Assembly: GCF_900113015.1 (NCBI RefSeq)
Contig: NZ_FONV01000009.1
Span: 310,001 to 374,000, forward strand
Length of the DNA stretch: 64,000 bases
DNA from: Actinoplanes philippinensis
GTDB lineage: Bacteria; Actinomycetota; Actinomycetes; Mycobacteriales; Micromonosporaceae
Direction of reading: 5' to 3'
In this document: piece after piece, positions 50,776 to 59,828 of the stretch
How positions within the stretch are numbered: position 1 is the first letter of the stretch
How the letters are laid out: each line of letters begins with the position of its first letter
Translations under genes and position numbers: made by a program
Notes under the pieces: model-generated
What the model saw: only the letters and a program-made list of their open reading frames with translations
Told to the model about the DNA's origin: nothing
The model's database searches: none

Positions 50776-51576
50776 TCACGAATCGGCGGGCTCGGCTGAC
50801 CGGCCGCTTGTCTGCACGAAGAGGAACCCGTTGAGCAGCAGCCGGGGATCGGCCAGCGCCGCGGTGGTCGCGGTCAGGTCGTCCTCGGTCAGTCCGTGTT
50901 CCAGCAGCGCGCCCCGCAGCTGCGGGATCCCGGCCAGCAGGAGCCGGCACCCGGCGCCGCCGCCGCGCCAGCTGCCGCCGTGCAGCCGGAAGCTCACGTC
51001 GGTGAGGCCGGCGGCGGCGAACGCGGCGGGTGCCCGGTGCGGCCACTCCGGGTCGTTGCCATGGGCGGAGAGCGCCCGCACGTGCGCCGGGAGATAACGG
51101 GACAGCAGCTCGCCGGTCCGCCGGTCCGGCGCGTCCGCGACGAAGGCGCCCGGCGCCACCATGTAGTCGCCGGTGAGCAGCACCCCGCCCCGCTTGAGCG
51201 CCCCGATCATCCGCCGCAGGGCCTGCTCGCGTCGCGGCAGGTGGCCGAGCACGAGGCGGGCGTGCACGAGATCGAACCGGCCGGGCGGATCGTCGGTGAC
51301 CACGTCGTGCCGGCGCACGGTCAGCCCCCGGCGGGCCGGGATGTGTTGCGGCGCGATGTCGGTGGCCAGCACCTCGGCGCCCTGATCGGCCAGCCAGACC
51401 GCGATGCTGCCGGCGCCCGCACCGATCTCGAGACAGCTCGTTCCGGGCAGGTCGATCAGGTCGCCGATGAACTGCCGGGTCTGCGCGTTCAGCAGCTGCC
51501 CGAGGGCATCGTGGTGGTCGCCGGCCTGGTCGCTGGCGTTGTCGAAGGCATATCCCTGCGCTGTCGAACCCGTCAT
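50776..51576 (-). CDS. Class I SAM-dependent methyltransferase
   Basis: A 266-residue methyltransferase. SAM motif: CLEIGAGAGSIAVWLADQGA (~47-67), with VLATDIAPQHI, FDLVHARLVLGHLPRREQAL and a GGVLLTGDY post-motif. The start ATG 51576 follows GGAGAGGTGTC; the frame opens at 51600. This YxxF-type family is common in natural-product clusters and general metabolism. It is the first gene of a probable operon with the next methyltransferase and a hypothetical gene. Confidence 0.9.
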   Translation of the reverse strand: MTGSTAQGYAFDNASDQAGDHHDALGQLLNAQTRQFIGDLIDLPGTSCLEIGAGAGSIAVWLADQGAEVLATDIAPQHIPARRGLTVRRHDVVTDDPPGRFDLVHARLVLGHLPRREQALRRMIGALKRGGVLLTGDYMVAPGAFVADAPDRRTGELLSRYLPAHVRALSAHGNDPEWPHRAPAAFAAAGLTDVSFRLHGGSWRGGGAGCRLLLAGIPQLRGALLEHGLTEDDLTATTAALADPRLLLNGFLFVQTSGRSAEPADS

Positions 51577-51785
51577 GACACCTCTCCGGTGGTACGGCAC
51601 ATGCCGGGCATTGTCGCCCCTGATGTCCAGTCTCCGGGACGTTCAGAACCGCACCCTCGATCGTCCGGGGCGGCGGACAGGTGTTGATCGCCTCATCGAG
51701 GGCGAGCGCGGCGACCTCGTGGCCGACGGCCGCCTGCCGCGCACCGGTCTCACCGGCTCGGGGTGAAGATGCCCCTCACCGCCGG

Positions 51786-52457
51786 TCAAGGACGTGGCGA
51801 CGAATGCGGGCCGCGACGCGTGAACGTCAGGTGGGTGACGCCGCTGGGCGTGGTCACGCACTCGGTGGTGAACCGTTGTTCGAGTCCTTCGAGACCGTCC
51901 CAGAGCCGTACGCCCCGGCCGAGCACGATCGGCACGATCGAGACGTGCAGGTGGTCGATGAGGTCGGCGGCGAGGAAGTCACGGACCACCGACGGTCCGC
52001 CGCCGATGCGGACGTCGAGGCCGTTCGCCGCCTCCCGGGCCATCGCCAGAGCGTCCGCCGGGGACGCATCGACGAAGTGGAAGGTGGTCCCGCCCTTCAT
52101 CGTGAGCGACGGGCGCGGGTGGTGGGTCAGGACGAACACCGGGGTGTGGAACGGCGGATTGTCGCCCCACCAGCCCTGCCAGTCCTCGTCGGTCCAGGGG
52201 CCGCGCTGGGGCCCGAACTTGTTGCGCCCCATGATCTCCGCGCCGATGTCGGTGGCCCAGGTGCCCGCCAGCGCATCGTCGACACCGACGCCGCCACCAC
52301 CGCCCTCGCCGTGCATCCGGCGGAACGTCCGGGTGCCGAAGAACCACTCGTGCAGACGTTGCCCAGCGTGACCGAAAGGCTCCTCCAGGCTCTGACCCTC
52401 ACCGGTGCCGAAACCGTCGAGGGAGATGGAGAAGTTGTGAACCCGGACCTGTGACAC
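51786..52457 (-). CDS. Dihydrofolate-reductase-fold protein (RibD C-terminal type)
   Basis: A 223-residue DHFR-like reductase. It starts VRVHNFSISLDGFGTGEGQS and ends with VRIGGGPSVVRDFLAADLID, HLHVSIVPIVLGRGVRLWDG, the RibD_C signature. Such proteins reduce pterin-like or other small substrates with NADPH; most are uncharacterised. A GGGGG run near residue 55 is unusual. GTG 52457 is the start. It is transcribed alone. Confidence 0.88.
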   Translation of the reverse strand: MSQVRVHNFSISLDGFGTGEGQSLEEPFGHAGQRLHEWFFGTRTFRRMHGEGGGGGVGVDDALAGTWATDIGAEIMGRNKFGPQRGPWTDEDWQGWWGDNPPFHTPVFVLTHHPRPSLTMKGGTTFHFVDASPADALAMAREAANGLDVRIGGGPSVVRDFLAADLIDHLHVSIVPIVLGRGVRLWDGLEGLEQRFTTECVTTPSGVTHLTFTRRGPHSSPRP

Positions 52458-52675
52458 GCGACGACCCCCATCGGCGACTGCGATCTGCCATCACTCTAGG
52501 CTCGCGCACCCATGAACGCTCACCACACGACGAAAGGCTCACGACACGGCGTCATCGATCAAAAGCGATCCGGGGGTACGACCCGAGCGTGCTCGACGCC
52601 GTCCGGGGGGCGACCGCGGATCCGGCCCGGCCCGCGACCGCCGGTCGCCCGGTGTCGAGGGAGGGACCGTTCCGC
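52458..52675. other. Intergenic region, nothing recognised
   Basis: A 218-bp gap upstream of the reductase and downstream of the WGR-DUF4132 gene. No ORF with a good start, hairpin or palindrome stands out. Confidence 0.4.
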
Positions 52676-55600
52676 CTACCGCATTGTCCCGCCGTGCCGC
52701 AGATAGTGCAGGTCGCACAGCAGTTCTGAGACGATCACCGGCTCCAGGGCCGCGAAGTCCGGCGCCCCGGACAGGCGCGCGTCACGCATCGTCTGCACCG
52801 GGTCCTCGTGCGGGTACTGGACGCTGATCCCCGGGTCGAGGGGGAAAGTCAGGGCGCCCCGGCCCGGCAGGTGGCACTCCATGGTGTCCTGGATGCCCGC
52901 GTCCATCGGCGAGCTGCGCTGCCACCATCCGCGCCGTTCCAGCTTCAGCAACCGGTCGACCGCGATGTGCGCCCCGACGAACTCGGTCAGTCGCTGCTGG
53001 GCCGCCTGTTCCGCGGTCAGCCGCCGGACCGGCCGCTGGAGCTGCGGGAACGGCTGGAGGATCTCGTAGTCGGTGAACAACTGCATCCAGGAGGTCAGGT
53101 CGGACTCCAGGTGCAGCGGGTGGGCCACGCCGACCGGGACATGGTCGGCCGGAGCGAACTCCTTGTCGTCGACGTCCGCGAGACTGCCGTCCTCGGCCAC
53201 CCGGAACGCGGTGCCCACCGCCCCGTCCGCGGTGAACGTCGCCCAGACCAGACGCGACACCACGTGCCGCATCAGCGGGTGCCCGACCAGTAGCCGCCGG
53301 AACTCGTCGACGGTCCACCGCCGCTGGACCACCATCGCCGTCTCCAGCCGGTGGATCAGGTCCGCGGCCACCTGGCGGACGTCCTTCTTCAGCGTGGCGA
53401 ACGTCTGGTAGGCGGCCGAGGCGAGCGCCTCGTCGTCCCGGGCGCCGGGCTTCGGCAGGTCCTTGCGCCGCATGCCGTCGTCGTCGGCCACGTACGGCTT
53501 GAGCTGCTCGTCGAAGCCCACCACGAAGCGGCGCGGTCCGTAGTCGAGGGTGAGCCGGCCTCGCGCGTCCAGCCCGAGGTCGGGCACCAGCCGGTCGGCC
53601 AGTTGCTCGGCGGTGAGGCCCAGCTCCCCGGCGACGACGTCGATCCGCTCCCGCGCGGCATGCTTCAGCCCGGCGAACCTCACCTTCTGCGCGATGCTGT
53701 GCAGGTGCATGAGGGCCACCTCGGAGCCGATCTCGCGGAGCACGTCGAGGCCGGTCACGGCACGAGCGTGTCCGCCTTCGCCGGGCCAGGCGCGGATGAT
53801 CGGTGCGAGCCGGCGGACCGTGTCGTCGTCACCGGTCAGTGCCAGCGCCTCCAGAGCCCAGCTCTGCTTCGACGGGCGTCCCGCCGACTCCCAGCTCTGG
53901 AACAGCGACCAGCCGAACTCGGCCAGCGAGGCCCGGTCCAGGGTCTCCCGCACGATCGTGACGCCCGGGTACGGCGTGCCGATCCGCGACAACGCCAGCA
54001 TGGTGCACAGGTGCCGCACGGTCGCGGCCGGCAAAGCGTGACGGCGATCGAGCAGCAGAACCGGGGCGAGCGCCGCGGCGTCGGTGGCCCATGCCGGCAG
54101 GTCCGGCATCCGCTTCGGCAGGATCTCCACCGGATCGATGGACAGCAGCTCGTCCACGGCGGTGGCGGCGGCCGGCCCGTAGGCGAGCACGGCGTGGCGG
54201 ACGACGTCCTCGTGGCCCGCTGCGGCCACCGTACGCAGGGCCTGCTCCGCGAAGCGGCGTGCCGCACCGGCCGGACCGACCGCGGCGGGCGTCAGCTCGC
54301 GGGCCGCCGACTCGGGGTGCTGGCGCAGCCAGGACACCGCGATCCGCCGCACCGGCTTCCCGCCGCCCAGCCACTCCGCCATCAGGACCGCGACGTCGAG
54401 GCCTTCGGCGGGAAGCAGCAGGGAGCCGTAGAGGTCCGGCATGTCCGTGCGGCGGGCACAGTGCACCAGCACCGGCACGGCCTCCACGTCGAAGCGGGCC
54501 GACAGGCGAGGCATGGTCCATCTCGGGGACCAGAACTCGGTAGGCCGCCAGCGTGCCAGGAACTCGTCGGTCATCGCCCGCGGCGCCTCGGCGAAGAATC
54601 TCTCCTCGTCGGCCGGATGCTGCCGGCGTCCCGCACGCAGGTTCGCCGCCGTACGCTCCCACTCCGCCGGGCCGCTCAGCGGCGCGTCCCTCTCGAACCG
54701 GGCCAGGGCCGCCTCACGCTCGCCGCCGGGCCGGCACACCCGGGTCAGGTCCGGCGGGGTGAGGCCGTCGACCACGGTCGCGGTGACCACCGTGCGCGCC
54801 CGGGTCCACGGTGGCGCCGCCAGCAGCGGATGCAGCAGCTCGGCCGGTGCGGGCGGCAGCGTGGACAGCGAGGCGAGGATCGGCTCGATCTGCCGGCGGG
54901 AGGCGTCCGGCAGTACGGGCAGCGCCGCGCGGGCGATCTCCGGGTTCGCGGTCACCCGCCGGTGCAGCAGCTCGGTGATGCGGCGGTGGCTGCCCGGAGT
55001 GCCGGACGCGAGCCCGAGCAGACGCAGGGCACGCACCGGGAACCGCTCCGCGGCCTCCAGCAGCGCGGGCTCCGTGAGGTCGTCGTCGGCGTGGCGTACC
55101 AGCGCCTCGAACGCCTCGTCGGTGGGAATCAGCGTCAGGCCGTTGAACACCGCACGCCGCTCCTCGGAACAGCCGTTCCGGCCGGCCAGTTCGAGCAGAC
55201 GCGCCCCCACCGCCGCCGGCCCGATCACATCGAGGACCGTGGCCAGCAACCCGAGCGACGGCGCCAGGTCGAACGCGCGGACGCGGTGGCTGATCCGCTC
55301 CCACTCCGGCGTGGTGGACACCACGAACGCGGCCAGCGCGTCCTCGCGCAGCTCTGCGGGACAGTCCTCGCCGAGCCACCCCGGCTCGGTGGGGAGCAGG
55401 AACGCCGCGAGCAGGTGCTGCTTCGTCGACCGGTAGGCCTCGATCGCCTGCCGGGCTTGCGCGTAGGCCGCGTCGTCGGCGACGGCGAGGCGGGCCCGCA
55501 CCCGCTCAGCCGCGAGCCGCCACGGGGCGCCCAGCCAGTACGAGATGCGCTCGTTGCGGCCGAGATGCTCGCCATATCCGTTCTGCAGACCGCTCAGCTC

Positions 55601-56257
55601 CAGGACCGCCCGCGCCGCGAAGGTCAGCCCGTGGGCCGCGATCCATCCGTCGGCGACCGCCGGCTTGACATGCGCAGAGTCGAAAACGCTCCAGGACGAC
55701 CATGCGGCCGCCGCCGCGCCGAGTGGGGTGATCCGGCTCCCGTCCAGGAACGCGCGGGCGGCGGCCACCAGGTCCGGCTCGCTGCGCCGGTCCGCCAGCA
55801 CCCGTTCGCGATGATCGTGTGCCTCCGCGACGATGTCGCCGGCCTTGTTCACGGCGCCGGCGAGCGAGGGCAGCCGCGGACCCGGCCGGCCGCCCCGGCG
55901 CGGCCGGATCCGGCGCACCCACACGTCGGGAAGGACGAACCTGTCCTCGTCCGGAAGCTCGACCGGCTCGTCGTCACCCGGCTCCTCGTGCGCCGGGCCG
56001 ATCGCGGGTGCGGGAAGGGCCGCCCGTGCCGGCGCCGCCGGTCCGGCGGTGGCGGCCACCTCCACGTACCCCTTCTTGATCTTCTCCGCGATCAGGCCGG
56101 CCATGTGCAGGCCCGCCGCCTCCTCGGTGGCGAGGTCCTTCACCCGTGTCTGCCCGGTGGCGCCGACACGTCCGAACCGGACCGTGACCGCCGTGCCCTC
56201 CCGCGACACCTGCCAGAACTTCGCCGATCCCGCGCTCCGGTGCTCGAAGATGCGCAC
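52676..56257 (-). CDS. WGR and DUF4132 domain protein (MolR-like)
   Basis: A 1193-residue protein. Residues 1-65 form a WGR domain (FWQVSREGTAVTVRFGRVGA then TGQTRVKDL), a fold linked to nucleic-acid or PARP-type proteins. A long helical, HEAT-like middle (~150-870) follows. The C-terminal part is DUF4132, with LPKPGARDDEALASAAYQTF (~920) and VVQRRWTVDEFRRLLVGHPL (~960-980). E. coli MolR/YehI have this plan, but no function is firmly known. GTG 56257 follows GGGGAGACAGG. It stands alone. Confidence 0.9.
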   Translation of the reverse strand: MRIFEHRSAGSAKFWQVSREGTAVTVRFGRVGATGQTRVKDLATEEAAGLHMAGLIAEKIKKGYVEVAATAGPAAPARAALPAPAIGPAHEEPGDDEPVELPDEDRFVLPDVWVRRIRPRRGGRPGPRLPSLAGAVNKAGDIVAEAHDHRERVLADRRSEPDLVAAARAFLDGSRITPLGAAAAAWSSWSVFDSAHVKPAVADGWIAAHGLTFAARAVLELSGLQNGYGEHLGRNERISYWLGAPWRLAAERVRARLAVADDAAYAQARQAIEAYRSTKQHLLAAFLLPTEPGWLGEDCPAELREDALAAFVVSTTPEWERISHRVRAFDLAPSLGLLATVLDVIGPAAVGARLLELAGRNGCSEERRAVFNGLTLIPTDEAFEALVRHADDDLTEPALLEAAERFPVRALRLLGLASGTPGSHRRITELLHRRVTANPEIARAALPVLPDASRRQIEPILASLSTLPPAPAELLHPLLAAPPWTRARTVVTATVVDGLTPPDLTRVCRPGGEREAALARFERDAPLSGPAEWERTAANLRAGRRQHPADEERFFAEAPRAMTDEFLARWRPTEFWSPRWTMPRLSARFDVEAVPVLVHCARRTDMPDLYGSLLLPAEGLDVAVLMAEWLGGGKPVRRIAVSWLRQHPESAARELTPAAVGPAGAARRFAEQALRTVAAAGHEDVVRHAVLAYGPAAATAVDELLSIDPVEILPKRMPDLPAWATDAAALAPVLLLDRRHALPAATVRHLCTMLALSRIGTPYPGVTIVRETLDRASLAEFGWSLFQSWESAGRPSKQSWALEALALTGDDDTVRRLAPIIRAWPGEGGHARAVTGLDVLREIGSEVALMHLHSIAQKVRFAGLKHAARERIDVVAGELGLTAEQLADRLVPDLGLDARGRLTLDYGPRRFVVGFDEQLKPYVADDDGMRRKDLPKPGARDDEALASAAYQTFATLKKDVRQVAADLIHRLETAMVVQRRWTVDEFRRLLVGHPLMRHVVSRLVWATFTADGAVGTAFRVAEDGSLADVDDKEFAPADHVPVGVAHPLHLESDLTSWMQLFTDYEILQPFPQLQRPVRRLTAEQAAQQRLTEFVGAHIAVDRLLKLERRGWWQRSSPMDAGIQDTMECHLPGRGALTFPLDPGISVQYPHEDPVQTMRDARLSGAPDFAALEPVIVSELLCDLHYLRHGGTMR

Positions 56258-56379
56258 CCTGTCTCCCCACCTCGATGGACGATGGGCGGCACCCTATCGA
56301 CTGGTTACGACAAATGGATTCGACTCCTCGCCACCACGGGTTCCCGGCCTAGACGAACCGCCACCCACGCCCAGAGCGT

Positions 56380-56973
56380 TCACGACGCATGCTGCTGCGG
56401 TCTGCGGGATCGCACAAACCGGCCCGGCGATTCGCCGTACTGCTTGCGGTAGGCGCGGATGAAATGGCTGCTGTCGGCGAAGTGCCATCGGGCGGCCACG
56501 TCGGAGACCGTCCAGCCGCCGAGCGGGGCGGTCAGGTCCTGCCGGGCGCGCTCGAGGCGCCGGCGCCGGATGCAGGCCCCCACCGACTCGCCGGCCGTGG
56601 CGAACGCCCGGTGCAACGCGCGCACCGACACTCGCAGCTCACGTGCCACCGCTGTGGGGGACAGATCCGGGTCGTCGAGGTGCTCGTCGATGACCTGCCG
56701 TGCCGCCCGGACCAGCGGGGCCGACAGCCGCGGCTCGACGTCGTCGAAGTCGCGCCGCACCGCGCCGCGGACCAGTTCGAGCATCGCGTCCCGGGCGGCC
56801 GTCACGCCGCCCGGCCCGAGATCGTGCACCGTCTCGCCGAGCAGGTCCGCATAGGCGGTCACGAGGCGCATCTCGGGCGAGGCGACGAACCCGACGATAC
56901 GCCGGTCGTCGAGCCCCGGGCCGAGCACCGAGTCGGGCAGGATCAGCACCCTGGCCGACGTGCCGGGCGCCAC
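56380..56973 (-). pseudogene. 5'-truncated AraC-family regulator
   Basis: The C-terminal AraC DNA-binding domain is intact: TAVARELRVSVRALHRAFAT and DVAARWHFADSSHFIRAYRK with FGESPGRF-like QYGESPGRF. Only ~90 residues of the ligand-binding half precede it, starting at ARVLILPDSVLG. Members of this subfamily normally have ~300 or more residues, so ~100-130 are missing at the N-terminus. The frame can start only at GTG 56973, exactly where the neighbouring methyltransferase fragment begins on the other strand. It is probably non-functional or altered. Confidence 0.75.
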
Positions 56974-56975
56974 GC

Positions 56976-57455
56976 GGCGGCGCCGACGGGCATCTGGTCC
57001 TGGGCCTGATCGCGGACCGGCCCGACCTGACGGGGGTGGTGCTCGACCTGCCTCACGCGGCTGAGATCGCCCGCCGGAACGCGTCGAAGCACGGCCTGTC
57101 CGACCGCTTCACCGCAGTGGCCGGGGACTTCTTCACCGCCGTTCCGGCCGGGGATCTGCACCTGCTCAAGACGGTGCTGCACGATTGGGACGACGACCGC
57201 TGCCGCACCATCCTGGGTAACTGCCGCGCCGCGACGACGGCCGGCGGACGCGCCGTCGTCGTGGAGATGCTCCTCGGCGAACTCGGCGAGCCGGATTTCA
57301 CCGCTGTCTCCGACCTGGCCATGCTGGCTCTGACCGACGGCAGGGAACGAGGCCTCGGCGAGTTCGACGCCCTCTTCGCCGCGACGGGCTGGCAGCGCGG
57401 GACGACCTATCCCGTCGGCGCCGGCTACCACGCCATGGAACTGCGAGCGGTCTGA
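56976..57455 (+). pseudogene. 5'-truncated O-methyltransferase
   Basis: From about 56976 the plus frame reads GGADGHLVLGLIADRPDLTG, the second half of SAM motif I, then VVLDLPHAAEIARRN, LLKTVLHDWDDDRC with the catalytic His, and a normal C-terminus to the stop at 57453. The first ~170 residues (dimer domain and start of motif I) are absent, and the upstream bases belong to the antisense of the AraC gene. It keeps its terminator hairpin downstream. Same family as the intact gene at 36917 but a different sequence. Confidence 0.8.
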
Positions 57456-57480
57456 CCGCCGGACGTCGCCGAGGCGAAAG

Positions 57481-57511
57481 TGCCCCGGGATACCGCCGGC
57501 ATTCCGGGGCA
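57481..57511 (+). terminator. Hairpin after the methyltransferase fragment
   Basis: TGCCCCGGGA (57481-57490) pairs with TTCCGGGGCA (57502-57511), one mismatch, 11-base loop. It lies 26 bp after the methyltransferase stop. Confidence 0.6.
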
Positions 57512-57517
57512 ACCCCT

Positions 57518-57680
57518 TATGACGTACGAACCGCCGAAGACGCCGTCGACCTGCACCACCTCTTCGCCGATCCGGACACGCACACGGTCGGATCGGGACA
57601 CTTCACCACCTTCGAGCAGACGGAGCGCTGGAGCGCCAACCGGGTGAAGGGGCTGATCGTCGATGCCGACGGCGGTGTCG
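57518..57680 (+). pseudogene. GNAT N-terminal remnant
   Basis: The frame starting at 57518 reads YDVRTAEDAVDLHHLFADPD and FTTFEQTERWSANR, like the beginning of a GNAT acetyltransferase. It has no proper start codon in this frame, and after about 57680 it loses any GNAT likeness before TAG near 57796. The rest of this gap (57681-57900) holds no gene I can support; AT-rich bases at 57846-57860 may belong to the next promoter. Confidence 0.45.
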
Positions 57681-57900
57681 TGGACGACGTCCAGCGCCAC
57701 CTCGCCGGCGAAGGGCGGAAAGGCCTCGATCACCGTACGCAGTGCGGGCCTCGGGGAAGTCCGGCGCCCGCCCCGACGCGGTGTGGTCCACATAGGTGAG
57801 GCGGCGGACGCCGAAAGGGCCACCGAAGGCAGAACTTCGGTCTGACGAATAAAAAGATCTCGATGCTTGACTAAACCTTCCGTTCTCCGAGGATGGTGCG

Positions 57901-59625
57901 ATGGGCCTCCTCCACCGAGTCGTCCTCGCGGTCGCTGCCGTCATCGTGCTCGTGTTCGCCGTGCCCGCGCCGGCCTCCGCCCACGGCACGCTGGGCATGT
58001 CCGTCCCGGCCGGCGGAGCGACAGTGAACACTCCACTGAACGACGTGGAGCTGTTCTTCACCGAGAAGGTGCCGGACAACGCGTACTTCGCGATCACCGC
58101 GCCCACGGGCGGGCGGGTCGACAACGGGTGGGAGCACTCCAGTCCCCGGCCGCTGGACAAGCCGGTCACCGAGTACTTCATGGAGGGTGGCAGGTTCGAG
58201 CCGCGGCAGTACACGACCGGGTTCCCGGCCCGGGTGCGGGTGGCCCACCTGCCGGCCACCGGGGAGTACCGGATCGACTACCAGTCCCGGGCTTCGGACG
58301 GGGACGATGTGCACGGCACGGTGACCTTCAAATACGCCGGGCCGGTGACGCCGGCTCCGGCGGGATGGACTCCCCCGACCGGCCAGGCCGGTCCGGCACT
58401 GAGCGGGACGGCCACGCCCGTGGCAGCCGGTTCGGCGGCAGCGTTGCCGGCAGCCGCCATTCCGGTCACGCCTGTTCCGGCCGCCCCGGTCGAAGGCGGC
58501 GCCAACTGGCTCGGCTGGCTCGGTGGGATCGCCGTCGCCCTGACCGCGGCGGCCGGAGTCAGCCTTTGGCGCCGCCGCACGTCCGCGGGATCCGGCCCAC
58601 CTCGGCGCACCGTCGCGAGGGGCGCGGCAGCGAGGAGCGGCACGCCCGCAGCCGGCGCGGCGAAGGCCGGAGCGGCGAAGGCCGGAGCGGCGAAGGCCGG
58701 AGCGGCGGGCGAGACGCCGGCTCGCCGCACGGTGGCCCTGGCGCCGATCGCGTTCGGCGCCGTCGTGGTGGCACTCATCGGGGGTTACGCGCTGGGCCGG
58801 ACGACCGCCGCCGCCTCGCAACGGCCACCGGCCGCCGCGCCGGTGCCGGCGGCTCCGGCAGCGGCGCAGGACATGACCGGCCACCAGCACGGCGTCGGCG
58901 GCGGGGTGGCCACGGTCGAGGCAGGTGGCACCACGGTCAGCTCCGGCGGTTACACGTTGCAGCCGGTACGGCGCTCCCAGCCGGCCGGCCGTACGGTCGA
59001 CTACGCCTTCCGCATCGTCGGCGCCAACCAGCAGCCCGCCACCCGCTTCGCGGCCGTGCACGACAAGCCGCTGCACCTGGTGGTGGCCGGTCGTGACCTC
59101 GGAGGCTTCCAGCATCTACATCCCGCCATGTCGCCCGACGGCCTGTGGACGGTGCCGCTGACCCTGCCCCGCGCGGGCGCCTACCGTATCTTCGCCGACT
59201 TCACCGTGGCCACCGTCGGCGGCGCCACCACCCCGCTGGTGCTGGGCGTCGACCACCATGTGCCCGGCGACGCCGCCGAGACCGAGCTGCCCGCAGCCGC
59301 CGACCGAGCCGAGGCCGGCCCGTTCACGGTCACGATGGAGGGAACTCCCCAGGTCGGCGTGACGGTCCCGACCTCATTCCGGGTCGTCCGTTCCGGCGCC
59401 CCCGGCCCGGCTGTTCTCGAACGCTATCTGGGCGCTTACGGCCACCTGGTCGTCCTGCGCGAAGGCGACCTGGGCTACGTTCACGTGCATCCCGACCCCG
59501 AACTGGCCGATGGCGCGATCCGCTTCAACGTCTCGGCGCCCGGGGCCGGTCGCTACCGCGCGTTCCTCGAGTTCCAGATCGAGGGCCAGGTCCACCGGGC
59601 CGAGTTCACCCTGGACCTGACCTGA
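57901..59625 (+). CDS. CopC-domain membrane protein with large C-terminal extracytoplasmic domain
   Basis: A 574-residue envelope protein. A signal peptide ends PASA, and the mature protein begins HGTLGMSVPAGGATV, the CopC-like fold whose N-terminal His can bind copper. The CopC-like domain spans ~27-147. A Pro/Ala linker leads to a transmembrane helix (~198-218, WLGWLGGIAVAL), a basic loop with three AAKAG repeats, and a second helix (~278-298). An outside domain (~300-574) has His pairs MTGHQHG, FQHLHP and YVHVHP. Copper handling is the best guess. ATG 57901 is the start. Confidence 0.82.
   Translation: MGLLHRVVLAVAAVIVLVFAVPAPASAHGTLGMSVPAGGATVNTPLNDVELFFTEKVPDNAYFAITAPTGGRVDNGWEHSSPRPLDKPVTEYFMEGGRFEPRQYTTGFPARVRVAHLPATGEYRIDYQSRASDGDDVHGTVTFKYAGPVTPAPAGWTPPTGQAGPALSGTATPVAAGSAAALPAAAIPVTPVPAAPVEGGANWLGWLGGIAVALTAAAGVSLWRRRTSAGSGPPRRTVARGAAARSGTPAAGAAKAGAAKAGAAKAGAAGETPARRTVALAPIAFGAVVVALIGGYALGRTTAAASQRPPAAAPVPAAPAAAQDMTGHQHGVGGGVATVEAGGTTVSSGGYTLQPVRRSQPAGRTVDYAFRIVGANQQPATRFAAVHDKPLHLVVAGRDLGGFQHLHPAMSPDGLWTVPLTLPRAGAYRIFADFTVATVGGATTPLVLGVDHHVPGDAAETELPAAADRAEAGPFTVTMEGTPQVGVTVPTSFRVVRSGAPGPAVLERYLGAYGHLVVLREGDLGYVHVHPDPELADGAIRFNVSAPGAGRYRAFLEFQIEGQVHRAEFTLDLT
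58657..58701 (+). repeat. 15-bp tandem repeat x3 within CopC-fusion gene
   Basis: GCGGCGAAGGCCGGA is repeated three times without gaps, encoding AAKAG three times in the cytoplasmic loop between the two membrane helices. Copy number may vary between strains. Confidence 0.9.
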
Positions 59626-59627
59626 CC

Positions 59628-59658
59628 GGCCGCGGCAGCCACCGAAGGGTGGCGCGGC
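59628..59658 (+). terminator. Imperfect hairpin after CopC-fusion gene
   Basis: GGCCGCGGCAGCCACC pairs with GGTGGCGCGGCC around loop GAAG, with a small bulge, 2 bp after the stop. A probable terminator. The rest of the 203-bp gap to 59828 shows nothing else. Confidence 0.5.
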
Positions 59659-59828
59659 CGCGCAGCAGGGGCCGGTACCGGTCGCCGACGCGGAGCTGGT
59701 GCTCGCTCCGGCCGGCACGCGGAGGCTTGGAGTATCACGGCGCCGGTCGAAGCCCGGCGCGTCGCGGGCCTGACCGTGTACGACCACCGGCTGGCGGGAC
59801 CGCGCGACGCAACGGTAGGTTGCGGTCC

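Noticed and set aside
53351..56452. A 1033-codon frame antisense to the WGR-DUF4132 gene
   Set aside because: Shadow of a high-GC gene; no start signal and no recognisable domain.
57425..57823. Minus-strand frame with AFPPFAGEVALDVVHDT
   Set aside because: It is protein-like for a short stretch but has no start or neighbouring context, and overlaps the GNAT remnant; I cannot decide which strand was coding, so I only list the GNAT side at low confidence.
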